Shown one piece after another: positions 25,476 through 33,663 of a stretch of DNA of 64,000 bases. The DNA is from Lachnospiraceae bacterium GAM79 (lineage in GTDB: Bacteria > Bacillota > Clostridia > Lachnospirales > Lachnospiraceae). Both the position numbers and the translations under genes were made by a program. The notes under the pieces are model-generated. The model made no database searches and was not told where the DNA came from. It saw only the letters and a program-made list of their open reading frames with translations. The stretch's first letter is position 1, and each line of letters starts with the position of its first letter. The stretch covers positions 1,426,001 to 1,490,000 of the forward strand of contig AP018536.1 in NCBI GenBank assembly GCA_003584705.1, given 5' to 3'.

Positions 25476-26011
25476 AAGATATGGATTTAAGTAGGGAGAT
25501 TTCTTATGCTTTACGCCATGCACCATGGGAATATGAACTAGAAATGGACGAAGAAGGATGGGTTCCAGTTGAACAGCTTTTAGATGCATTGCATAGAACC
25601 GTGAAATGGAGCAACATCTGTGAAGCAGATTTGAAGGAGATGATTGAAAAATCTGAGAAGAAACGCCATGAACTTGCAGATGGGAGAATCAGGGCATTTT
25701 ATGGACATTCAATACCAATGAAAATTTTAAAAGAAGAAAAGGTGCCACCAGATGTTTTGTATCATGGTACAGCAAGGCGATTTTTAGAATCAATCAATGA
25801 AAATGGTTTATTACCTCAGAGTAGGCAATATGTTCATTTATCACAAGATATTGAGACTGCTGAAAATGTGGGAATGCGCCATGATGATAAGCCGTGTATA
25901 TTAATCATTGATGCAAAAATGGCATGGAATGACGGAATAAAATTTTACTTCGGCAATGAAAAAGTATGGCTGGCAGATAAAATACCCAGTAGATACATCA
26001 GAAAGATGTAA
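25472..26011 (+). CDS. kptA: RNA 2'-phosphotransferase, KptA/Tpt1 family
   Basis: A 179-residue enzyme with the family landmarks: LSREISYALRHAPWEY (catalytic Arg-His), DEEGWVPVEQLLDAL, GRIRAFYGHSIPM, VLYHGTARRFLESI and YVHLSQDIETA, all in order. Tpt1/KptA moves a 2'-phosphate from RNA to NAD+, giving ADP-ribose 1'',2''-cyclic phosphate. In fungi it ends tRNA splicing; in bacteria its role is unclear. Here it overlaps the immunity gene by four bases and so belongs to the toxin locus. A role in repairing or modifying RNA damaged by a rival toxin is an inference. Confidence 0.88.
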   Translation: MKDMDLSREISYALRHAPWEYELEMDEEGWVPVEQLLDALHRTVKWSNICEADLKEMIEKSEKKRHELADGRIRAFYGHSIPMKILKEEKVPPDVLYHGTARRFLESINENGLLPQSRQYVHLSQDIETAENVGMRHDDKPCILIIDAKMAWNDGIKFYFGNEKVWLADKIPSRYIRKM

Positions 26012-26030
26012 CAATTTTGTAACATTTTCC

Positions 26031-26060
26031 TTGACGCCTCCTAAACATCCATGTTACAAT
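26031..26060 (+). promoter_or_regulatory. Promoter with overlapping inverted repeat upstream of the first IS110
   Basis: TTGACG (26031) and TACAAT (26055) are 18 bases apart. TTGTAACAT (26017-26025) and ATGTTACAA (26051-26059) form a perfect 9-bp inverted repeat that brackets the -35 and covers the -10, like an operator. It reads toward the IS110 left end, and no original downstream gene survives before the element. Confidence 0.5.
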
Positions 26061-26640
26061 GGCACTCACCAGTGGGTGTAAGGGGGATGAAATATTCCCT
26101 TAATACCTAAACAAAAACACATAATAGGAGATGTTTCGTAGCTACTATGAGCTATGGTGCATTTCCTATTTTTCCGTTACATGGTAATCCCTACAAAACT
26201 GTTCTAAAGCATAACAAATTTTTGAACAGCAGAGAAAGTTATGCCATACCACATTTCTCCCAACGGCTTTGCCGGTGGGTGTTTCTCGGCTTATGCCGTC
26301 CTCTGGCGGCATAAGCCCTTTAACCTGCACTATTTTCGACCCTATTTATTTTGGCACTATCTTAAGAAATCAAATCTCTCACATTTCCCCAACAAGCCTT
26401 AAAAAGTTTATCATGGGTAACTACCTCGACTTCGCTCTTAAAATCGCACACAGGGGCAACACAGGCTCTCACAAGGGCAAGAGAACGTTGTTTTGTATGC
26501 TCGGATAGTAAATTTGTGCATCTTTACTGTTATTTCTCTGTTTTTGGTCTATGGCATAAAGCCGATTTTGCCCATTTTTAATGGATTTAAATAAAAATCT
26601 GCTCAAAAAGCAAAAAATTGACTTGCAACCTTTCTTTTTC

Positions 26641-26884
26641 AGAGTTAACATCACACACCACGAAGGAGATTTCTTCTACTTCGTTTCCTGCGTTCTGTAG
26701 GATGTATCCATCTCCATGAAAGTCAGCGGTGTTCCTGTATGGAATACTTTGTGCCTGACCAGAAATGGATAGGCTATACCACTCTTGCACACTCGGTAGC
26801 TGAAAGATGCGTAATTCCTAGAAAGATGCTTAACAGTTGAGATTGCCACTATTTTGCCAAACATTGAGAATGGAGCAGATTTTT
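26641..26884 (+). ncRNA. Candidate bridge RNA region, IS110 copy 1
   Basis: IS110-group elements encode a bridge RNA in the non-coding left end just before the recombinase. This stretch is strongly conserved with copy 2 although it is not coding. It can form CGAAG/CTTCG and CCTGC(GTTCT)GTAGG (26687-26701). In copy 2 the second stem is CCTGT(GTTCT)ACAGG, with paired changes that keep the helix. Ends and guide loops are not determined. Confidence 0.55.
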
Positions 26885-28120
26885 ATGATTAAAGAGAATT
26901 ATATTTATGTGGGTATTGACCTACATAAGGAGACCCACACAGCAGTTATGATTGACTGCTATAATCAAAAGCTGGGAGAGATTACTTTCCCAAACAGACC
27001 AGCCGCTTTTCCTAAGCTGGTTACTAAAGTAAAGAAGTGTAATACCGATGGAAAAGAAGTAGTTTATGGTCTTGAGAACGCCTACGGTTACGGCAGAGCC
27101 TTAGCGGTCTGGCTAATTGACAAGGGGTATCTGGTTAAGGATGTAAACACCGCTATCTCACATCGACAGGCAAAGCATCGAGGTGCTATGTACCGTAAGA
27201 GCGATAGTGACGATGCCAAAGCCATTGCTCTGGCGACACTAAATATGCTGGACAAACTTCCGGATGCCTGCCCCAATGATGCGTACTGGTCACTTGGTCA
27301 GTTGGTGCATCGTAGGGATAATATCATGAAGCAAAGGACGAGATTAGTCAACCAATTGCATGAGCAGTTGTGTATTGCCTATCCGTCATACAAGCAGTTT
27401 TTCAATGACATCAGTAGACCCACAGCACTGTATTTCTGGGAGCATTACCCATCCAGAAAGTATTTGAAGGGTAAGTCTGTGGAAGATTTGCGAGCAGAAC
27501 TTGTTCCTGTCAGTCATAACAAATGCTCCACTAAAACCTGTGAGAAAATCTTGGATGCAGTAGCCAGTGATAAGGTTAAAAACAATGCTTATCAAGATGC
27601 CAGAGATATGGTGACACTTAGTATTGTCAGTGATTTACAGCACTATGATAGCCAGCTTACGGAAGTAGACAAGATGCTGGAACAGATGTATAAGATGCTG
27701 GGCTGCACACTTACAACTATTCCCGGTGTAAATGTCATTACAGCAGTTAAGATTCTTGCAGAGATTGGTGATATCAAACGTTTTAGTAATGCCAATAAAC
27801 TGGCACAGTTCGCAGGGATTGCACCACTTCATTTATCCTCCAGCGGTAAGGGGAAGGATGTAGCTACCAAGCAGGGAAACAGACGACTGCAGGCCACTAT
27901 TTATTTTCTTGCAATCCAGATGGTGCAGCTATCCTCAAAAGGCACACCAAGAAATCCAGTAGTGCGAGCCTACTACGAGAAGCGTAAGGCAGAGGGAAAA
28001 ACCAGCCAGCAGGCACTGATTTGTATTTCCAGACGATTAATCAGTATCATTTATGGAATGTTAAAAAACGGCACGGAGTATCGCATGCCGGTAGTGGAAA
28101 ACGCTGGCGAAAAGTTGTAG
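26885..28120 (+). CDS. IS110-family recombinase, copy 1
   Basis: A 411-residue DEDD recombinase: VGIDLHKETHTAVM near the N-terminus (first Asp), YGLENAYGYGR (Glu), KSDSDDAKAIAL (Asp pair), a coiled-coil middle and a C-terminal Tnp domain with TIPGVNVITAVKILAEIG and FAGIAPLHLSSSGKGKD (catalytic serine region). The protein recombines DNA guided by its bridge RNA. ATG 26885 follows TGGAG; the upstream in-frame ATG at 26837 is in the RNA region. It is intact and about 95% identical by eye to copy 2 in protein sequence. Confidence 0.93.
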   Translation: MIKENYIYVGIDLHKETHTAVMIDCYNQKLGEITFPNRPAAFPKLVTKVKKCNTDGKEVVYGLENAYGYGRALAVWLIDKGYLVKDVNTAISHRQAKHRGAMYRKSDSDDAKAIALATLNMLDKLPDACPNDAYWSLGQLVHRRDNIMKQRTRLVNQLHEQLCIAYPSYKQFFNDISRPTALYFWEHYPSRKYLKGKSVEDLRAELVPVSHNKCSTKTCEKILDAVASDKVKNNAYQDARDMVTLSIVSDLQHYDSQLTEVDKMLEQMYKMLGCTLTTIPGVNVITAVKILAEIGDIKRFSNANKLAQFAGIAPLHLSSSGKGKDVATKQGNRRLQATIYFLAIQMVQLSSKGTPRNPVVRAYYEKRKAEGKTSQQALICISRRLISIIYGMLKNGTEYRMPVVENAGEKL

Positions 28121-28229
28121 AGCAAATGGCAAATATATGGTAGAATTTCAAGCAGATGCAAGGGTCGGCGTTGGAGAGCCTACTCTTTTTTCGATAGTGG
28201 ATCATCGGCTTGGATTATTATAAGGGTAA

Positions 28230-28706
28230 AGAGTTTATGTCAGGAGTGGTAGTAACACAACAGCGACAGAAAGAAGAAATTCACCTGGTGTTGTAGAAGG
28301 AAACGGAAGGAATACATCAAAAATGATGTATGGAACGGATAAGAATGCAGGTGTTATTCCAAAAGAAATTGCTGACAAATTAAGAGAAAAGCAATATAAT
28401 AATTTTGACGAATTTAGAAATGATTTTTGGAAAGCTGTTGCAGAAACAGATTATGCAAATGAATTTTTAATAAATGGAGATCCTAAGAACTATTACCGAA
28501 TGAAGAATGGAGGCGCACCACTTGTGGTATCTAATCAAGCCATAAATGGTAGCTTTACATATCAGCTTCATCATATTATTCCAATTAATCAAGGTGGAAG
28601 TGTTTATTCTGTAGATAATCTTGTTGTGGTTACGCCGCGTTATCATGCTGAAATACTTATTCCTGAAGTGCATGGGTATAATGGATTTAAACAATTTTTT
28701 AGATAA
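28230..28706 (+). pseudogene. Orphan colicin/pyocin-type HNH nuclease toxin tip
   Basis: The frame is open after a stop at 28227 inside the IS110 right end and continues SGSNTTATERRNSPG, MYGTDKNAGVIPKEIADKL, NNFDEFRNDFWKAVAETDY and the nuclease signature YQLHHIIPINQGGSVYSVDN, VVVTPRYHAEI. This is the DNase domain of colicin E9/pyocin S-type toxins with the HH-N-H metal site intact. It lacks a delivery domain, and its 5' end is cut by the insertion sequence, so it is an orphan cassette. An ATG at 28323 has only a distant GGAAGG. The matching immunity gene follows 11 bases later. Confidence 0.72.
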
Positions 28707-28717
28707 GGAGAAAGGAT

Positions 28718-28927
28718 ATGGATAAATTAAGTAGAGAAGAAGTAAAAGAATTGGTTGAAAAAATAAGTTATGGTATGGGAAGTGATGAAGAAGTTTCAGA
28801 GTGGATTCAAAAGATAATGGATAGTGTGCCTAATAGAAATGTAGTGGAAGCTATTATGTCAGGTCCGAACGCAAGTATAGAAGAGATATTAGATAAGTTA
28901 TATACAGGCAATGTAATTCGTTTATAA
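28718..28927 (+). CDS. Colicin-E/pyocin-type immunity protein
   Basis: A 69-residue acidic four-helix protein: LSREEVKELVEKISYGMGSD, EEVSEWIQKIMDSVP, SIEEILDKLY. The length, acidity and order match Im7/Im9-like bacteriocin immunity proteins, which block HNH DNases. A good AAGGAGAAAGG site precedes the ATG, so it can be expressed even though the toxin is an orphan. It lies immediately after the HNH tip. Confidence 0.75.
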   Translation: MDKLSREEVKELVEKISYGMGSDEEVSEWIQKIMDSVPNRNVVEAIMSGPNASIEEILDKLYTGNVIRL

Positions 28928-28963
28928 TTTAATCCTTATATGTAAGGTTTACTTTAGAGATAC

Positions 28964-30236
28964 CTAGTACAACATTAAATAAATAACTAGCCAAATATCA
29001 TGTATGGTGTTATACTTATAATATCAACGGAAATGAGGTATCAGTATGGCACACGCACGATCTATTACACTTACAAATGAAGAAGTTTTGTACCTTCAGT
29101 CACTCACTCGTCAGCGTACAATTCAAGCGCAGGTAGTTGACCGCGCTAAAATGCTTCTTTACAAAGCACAGGGAGCATCGAATAGCGATATTGCTGAACG
29201 TTTAGATGTAAATATAAACACCGTTAAACTCTGTCTTTCCAAGTTCAGGGAAGGCGGTGTACAGCGTGCTCTGTTCGATGACAAACGCAAAGGACGACCT
29301 GTTGAAATCACAGATGACGCTATTGCATGGATCATCAGCATTGCTTGCCAGCGTCCTACCGATCTTGGCTACGCACAGGAACTTTGGACTTTAAAAAATC
29401 TTCATCAGTACATCCAAAATCACGCAGAAGAGGCTGGATATTCAAGGCTTACAACTATCACAAAACCAATGGTACAGAAGATACTGAACCAATCCGAAAT
29501 TAAGCCGTTCAAAATCAAGTATTACTGTGAAAAACGGGATCCTGATTTTGAGACTAAGATGCATGATGTCCTTGTTGTTTACAAACAGGTTGAAATGCAG
29601 TTTGACGAAAACGGAGACATCATAGTTTCAACTGATAGTCCAATGATTCATACCATTTCCTGCGATGAAAAGCCGGGAATACAGGCTATTGCAACAACAA
29701 GTGATGACCTCCGTCCGACGGAAGGAAACGGCTGTGTATATCGTGACTATGAATATAAACGCCTTGGCACATTGTCTTTAATTGCCGGAATTGATCTTCT
29801 CACAGGAATAGCTATTCCTGTTGTAAGTGAAACTCACAAAAGTTCCGATTTCATCTGTCTTCTGAAGAAACTTGATGAAATGTATCTGGAAGGGGATGTT
29901 ATCAGGATTATCTGTGACAACCATTCTGCACACAAAGCAAAGGAAGTGCAGAATTATCTGGCTACAAAGCCAGAAGGACGTTACGTATTTGTGTTTATAC
30001 CAAAGCATGCATCCTGGCTCAACCTGATTGAATGTTTCTTCAGCAAAATGGCAAAACAGATGTTGAAAGGAATACGAGTCAAATCAAAGCAGGAACTGGC
30101 GGACAGAATCTATCAATATTTCGATGAAATCAATAAAGAGCCTGTGGTATTTCATTGGACATATAAACTTGATGAAATATCCGAAGAAGAAGCTAACCCC
30201 AATATGGCCAGTTAATTATTATTCAATCTACTAGTA
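28964..30236 (+). mobile_element. IS630-family element
   Basis: About 1.27 kb with one transposase gene. Imperfect terminal inverted repeats: the left end starts CTAGTAC and runs to AACTAGCC near 28993; the right end reads GGCCAGTTAATTATTATTC and runs to ACTAGTA near 30236. The right repeat contains the transposase stop codon. TA duplication, expected for IS630, is plausible but the exact edges are uncertain. It sits between the Im-type gene and the second IS110. Confidence 0.65.
29046..30215 (+). CDS. IS630-family transposase
   Basis: A 389-residue DDE transposase. The N-terminus has helix-turn-helix segments (GASNSDIAERLDVNINTVKL). The catalytic core has ISCDEKPGIQA, IRIICDNHSAHKAKE and HASWLNLIECFFSKMAKQ, the DDE triad in IS630/Tc1 style. 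Length is normal and the frame is intact, so it is potentially active. AATGAGGTATCAGT precedes the ATG. Confidence 0.93.
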   Translation: MAHARSITLTNEEVLYLQSLTRQRTIQAQVVDRAKMLLYKAQGASNSDIAERLDVNINTVKLCLSKFREGGVQRALFDDKRKGRPVEITDDAIAWIISIACQRPTDLGYAQELWTLKNLHQYIQNHAEEAGYSRLTTITKPMVQKILNQSEIKPFKIKYYCEKRDPDFETKMHDVLVVYKQVEMQFDENGDIIVSTDSPMIHTISCDEKPGIQAIATTSDDLRPTEGNGCVYRDYEYKRLGTLSLIAGIDLLTGIAIPVVSETHKSSDFICLLKKLDEMYLEGDVIRIICDNHSAHKAKEVQNYLATKPEGRYVFVFIPKHASWLNLIECFFSKMAKQMLKGIRVKSKQELADRIYQYFDEINKEPVVFHWTYKLDEISEEEANPNMAS

Positions 30237-30770
30237 CATTGAATAATAATTAAGACTAAATCGAGAATGTTTTATTGGCAAGCACCATGAAGCATTCTCG
30301 ATTTTTCTGTTACAAGGTAATTTCGATAAAATGTCTCAAAGCATAACAAATTTTTGAACAGTAGAGAAAGTTATGCCATACCATCTTTCTCCCAACGGCT
30401 TTGCCTGTGGGTGTTCATCGGCTTATGCTACCTTCTGGCGATATAAAACCTTTAACCTGCACTATTTTCGACACTACTTATTTTGGCGGTATCTCAAGAA
30501 ATCATGTCTTTCATATTTCCCCAACAAGGCTCAATAATTCTATTATGGGTAACTACCTCGACTTCGGTCTTAAAATCGCACACAGGGGCAACACAGGCTC
30601 TCACAGGGGCAAGAGAAAGTTGATTTGTCTGTCTAAAAAATGAATTTGTGCATATTTACGGTTTTTTCTCTGTTTTTGGTCTATGGCATAAAGCCAATTC
30701 TGTCTTCACATCGCCAAAGTTTCCTCCGATTTTTCAAAACAAAAATTTTGACTTGCAACTGTTCTTTTTC

Positions 30771-31014
30771 AGAGTTAACATCACACACCACGAAGGAGAT
30801 TTCTTCTGCTTCGTGTCCTGTGTTCTACAGGATGTATCCATCTCCATGAAAGTCAGCGGTGTTCCTTTGCGGAATATTTTGTGCCTGACCAGAAGTGGAT
30901 AGGCTATACCACTCTTGCACACTTGGTTGCTGAAAAGATGCGTAATTCCGAGAAAGATGCTTAACAGTTGAGATTGCCACTATTTTGCCAAACATTGAGA
31001 TTGGAGTTGATTTT
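30771..31014 (+). ncRNA. Candidate bridge RNA region, IS110 copy 2
   Basis: Counterpart of 26641-26884. The stem CCTGT(GTTCT)ACAGG at 30817-30831 differs from copy 1 at paired positions (C-G to T-A, and G-T to G-C), which supports a selected RNA helix. A nearby interval (TGTATGGAATAC in copy 1, TTTGCGGAATAT here) differs more and could be a guide loop. Confidence 0.55.
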
Positions 31015-32250
31015 ATGGTTAAAGAAAATTTTATTTATGTGGGTATCGATTTACACAAAGAAACCCACACAGCAGTTATGATTGACTGCTACAATCAAAA
31101 GCTTGGAGAGATTACTTTTCCAAACAGACCAGCCGATTTTCCTAAGCTGGTAACAAAGGTTAAAAAATGTAATACTGATGCAAAAGAAGTAGTCTATGGT
31201 CTGGAGAATGCTTATGGTTACGGCAGACCTTTAGCGGTGTGGCTGATTGATAAGGGGTATTTTGTAAAGGATGTAAATACCGCTATCTCACATCGACAGG
31301 CAAAGCACCGGGGTGCCATGTATCGCAAAAGTGACAGTGATGATGCGGAAGCCATTGCACTTGCAACATTAAACATGCTTGATAAGCTTCCGGATGCTTG
31401 TCCGAACGATGCGTACTGGTCACTCGGTCAGTTGGTGCACCGCAGGGACAATATCATGAAGCAAAGGACGAGATTAGTCAACCAATTGCATGAGCAGTTG
31501 TGTATTGCATATCCGTCTTATAAGCAGTTTTTCAATGACATCAGCAGACCCACTGCACTGTATTTCTGGGAGCATTACCCGTCTAGAAAGTATTTGAAGG
31601 GTAAGAGTGTGGAAGACCTACGAACAGAACTTGTTCCGGTCAGCCACAATAGATGTTCGACCAAAAACTGTGAGAAAATCTTGGATGCGGTAGCAAGTGA
31701 CAAGGTAAAAAATAATGCTTACCAAGATGCCAGGGACATGGTGACTCTTAGCATTGTCAGTGATTTACAGCACTATGACAGCCAACTGGCAGAGGTAGAC
31801 AAGATGCTGGAACAGATGTATAAGATGCTTGGCTGCACGCTTACAACCATTCCCGGTGTAAATGTTATCACAGCAGTGAAGATTCTTGCTGAAATCGGTG
31901 ATATCAAACGCTTTAGTAATGCTAATAAGTTGGCACAGTTTGCAGGAATTGCACCACTTCATTTATCATCTAGCGGTAAGGGGAAAGATGTAGCTACCAA
32001 GCAGGGTAACAGACGATTGCAGGCAACCATTTATTTCCTTGCAATCCAGATGGTGCAGGTATCCTCAAAGGGTACACCGAGAAATTCGGTGGTACGGGCA
32101 TATTATGAGAAACGTAAGGCAGAGGGAAAAACCAGTCAGCAGGCACTGATTTGCATTTCAAGACGGTTAATCAGTATTATTTATGGAATGTTAAAGCATG
32201 GTACGGAATATCGTATGCCAGTGGTGGAAAGTGCTGGCGAAAATAGATAG
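31015..32250 (+). CDS. IS110-family recombinase, copy 2
   Basis: A 411-residue intact recombinase with the same DEDD and serine motifs as copy 1. Differences are mostly conservative, for example DDAEAIAL for DDAKAIAL next to the last acidic pair. ATG 31015 follows TTGGAG by nine bases. Two intact recombinases flanking about 2 kb that holds an immunity gene and another IS could let the segment rearrange. Confidence 0.93.
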   Translation: MVKENFIYVGIDLHKETHTAVMIDCYNQKLGEITFPNRPADFPKLVTKVKKCNTDAKEVVYGLENAYGYGRPLAVWLIDKGYFVKDVNTAISHRQAKHRGAMYRKSDSDDAEAIALATLNMLDKLPDACPNDAYWSLGQLVHRRDNIMKQRTRLVNQLHEQLCIAYPSYKQFFNDISRPTALYFWEHYPSRKYLKGKSVEDLRTELVPVSHNRCSTKNCEKILDAVASDKVKNNAYQDARDMVTLSIVSDLQHYDSQLAEVDKMLEQMYKMLGCTLTTIPGVNVITAVKILAEIGDIKRFSNANKLAQFAGIAPLHLSSSGKGKDVATKQGNRRLQATIYFLAIQMVQVSSKGTPRNSVVRAYYEKRKAEGKTSQQALICISRRLISIIYGMLKHGTEYRMPVVESAGENR

Positions 32251-32677
32251 TGAAAATGGCAAATATGTGATATTATTTTAAGCAGATGAAACAGTCGGCT
32301 TTGAGAAGTGTATTCTTTTTTCAGAGGATGGTCATCGGCTTGGATAATTATAAGGGTAAAGAGTCTTTGTCAAGAGTGGTAGTAATTCTCTTTGTGAGCG
32401 TTGCATCGGGACAGTCAGTGGAAATCTTGTTTGTATTTAAATCGCCGTTTTGAACGAAAAAAATACAAAAATGTGGAATTTTACCGTTTGAAAAGTCTCC
32501 ATTTTCGCTATATAAGCAAAATAAGTAAATTCCGTACAAAAATTTCTGATTTGGGAAATTTTTTGTATGGAATTTGTCGTTTTTATGCTATTTACACCAA
32601 AACAACCTTGACTTTACAGGTGCAGACCAAGCTCTCGCAAGAGAGAGCTTTTGGGATGCTATATACCCGCTGATTTT

Positions 32678-32743
32678 TTCGTTACATAAAAATTGCATTT
32701 CGTTACATGGGATTGAATTTCAAAGGAAAAGTGGCGATATAAA
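32678..32743 (+). promoter_or_regulatory. LytTR-type binding repeats and promoter of the orphan regulator
   Basis: Two direct repeats TTCGTTACAT start at 32678 and 32699, a 21-base period (9-bp sites, 12-bp spacer), exactly the arrangement bound by LytTR regulators. A -10-like GGCGATATAAA lies about 30 bases further on with no good -35, as expected for an activated promoter. The same layout recurs at 33557. Confidence 0.7.
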
Positions 32744-32789
32744 AAAGGAAATGTTTGAATGGAATAAGATCCGGGGGAGTAGAAGACGA

Positions 32790-33500
32790 ATGCTGAAAAT
32801 AGCAATATGTGACGATGAACAGCCCATAAGAGAATACCTGAAAAGGCTGGTAAAGAAATGTACGGAGGGGGAAATCCGACTGTTTGCCGACGGCGGAGAA
32901 CTGTTGGCGGATCCGACGGTGTTTGACCTGATCCTGTTAGATATTTCCCTGAACCGGGAGCAGAATGCGGCGGAACCGGACGGTATGGAGACGGCCAGAA
33001 AGATCCGTGAAAGGTCGGATGCACTGATTATCTTCGTGACGGCCTTACGTGAATATGTGTTTGAAGGCTATGATGTGGGGGCGTTTCATTATCTTTTGAA
33101 GCCTATCGATGAGCAGAAGTTCACAGAAGTCATGGACAGGGCAATCTGCCAGATCCGGAGTAAAAAGAATGTTGAACCGTTGGTTATAAAAGTAGGCGGC
33201 AACTATGTCAGGATTCCTGTGGATGATATCCTCTATGCCGAGAACCAGGCCAGAAAAATTATGCTGCACACCAAGTCAAAGAAGGAGCCCTACTGTTTTT
33301 ATGAAAAAATGGAAGTGCTGGAGCAGAAGCTGGGAGATCGCTTTTTCCGCTCCCATCGGGGATTTCTTGTGAATCTGCAGGAGGTCGCCCGGTATGACAA
33401 CAGCAACATAGAATTGAAAAACGGTGAGAGCGTATTTTTAGCAAAACAGAAATACAATGACTTTGTCACCGCATACATGAAGTATCTGAGAAAAGTGTAA
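32790..33500 (+). CDS. Orphan LytTR response regulator
   Basis: A 236-residue regulator. The receiver domain starts MLKIAICDDEQPIREYLKRL, with the phospho-acceptor in FDLILLDISL and lysine in HYLLKPIDE. The LytTR domain follows (NYVRIPVDDILYAENQARK, RFFRSHRGFLVNLQEVARY, LKNGESVFLAKQKYNDF). ATG 32790 was chosen because GGGGGAG lies ten bases upstream and the receiver starts at once; the open frame extends further upstream without similarity. No histidine kinase is adjacent. LytTR-type direct repeats upstream of this gene suggest autoregulation, and the same repeats precede the next gene. Confidence 0.9.
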   Translation: MLKIAICDDEQPIREYLKRLVKKCTEGEIRLFADGGELLADPTVFDLILLDISLNREQNAAEPDGMETARKIRERSDALIIFVTALREYVFEGYDVGAFHYLLKPIDEQKFTEVMDRAICQIRSKKNVEPLVIKVGGNYVRIPVDDILYAENQARKIMLHTKSKKEPYCFYEKMEVLEQKLGDRFFRSHRGFLVNLQEVARYDNSNIELKNGESVFLAKQKYNDFVTAYMKYLRKV

Positions 33501-33520
33501 GCGGTGATGCTTCAGAAAGG

Positions 33521-33552
33521 AATCAGCGGGTGATGGGCCTGCTGATTTTTTG
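33521..33552 (+). terminator. Terminator after the orphan LytTR gene
   Basis: AATCAGC (33521-33527) pairs with GCTGATT (33541-33547), and an inner GG/CC pair is possible. A run of six T starts within the second arm. Confidence 0.7.
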
Positions 33553-33556
33553 ATGT

Positions 33557-33623
33557 TTCGTTACATGAAAAGATCGGTTCGTTACAAGACATATTAAGGG
33601 TGAAAGAAAAGCGGCGATATAGA
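33557..33623 (+). promoter_or_regulatory. Second LytTR-type repeat pair and promoter, before the FliD-like gene
   Basis: TTCGTTACAT at 33557 and TTCGTTACAA at 33578 repeat with the same 21-base period as at 32678. GCGGCGATATAGA lies 31 bases downstream, matching the -10 region of the regulator promoter. Two promoters share one architecture, so one regulator probably drives both. Confidence 0.7.
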
Positions 33624-33663
33624 AGACAGAGAGAAAAAATTGCAGATCAAAGGAGGTCGCAAA

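Larger units (their letters stand above)
26123..28255 (+). mobile_element. IS110-family element, copy 1
   Basis: About 2.1 kb. Bounds are taken from where similarity to the second copy (30258-32385) begins and ends; both run from a left hairpin to GGTAGTAA. The layout is a long non-coding left part of about 760 bp, one recombinase gene and a short right part of about 130 bp. There are no terminal inverted repeats, as is normal for IS110. It lies between kptA and an orphan toxin tip. Confidence 0.8.
30258..32385 (+). mobile_element. IS110-family element, copy 2
   Basis: Similar to copy 1 over its whole length (offset 4,130 bases through the recombinase) with many scattered silent differences, so the two are not a recent duplication. 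It begins with a hairpin at 30258-30304 and ends near AGTAA at 32385. It lies about 20 bp after the IS630 right end. Confidence 0.8.

Noticed and set aside
26160..26180. Single CGTTACAT in the IS110 left ends as a LytTR site
   Set aside because: Only one repeat is present in each copy and the 21-base partner is missing, so it is not like the pairs at 32678 and 33557.
26269..26508. 79-codon frame in the IS110 left end, also present in copy 2 (30401-30643)
   Set aside because: Shared because the non-coding DNA is conserved; the two versions differ as RNA would and have no ribosome site.
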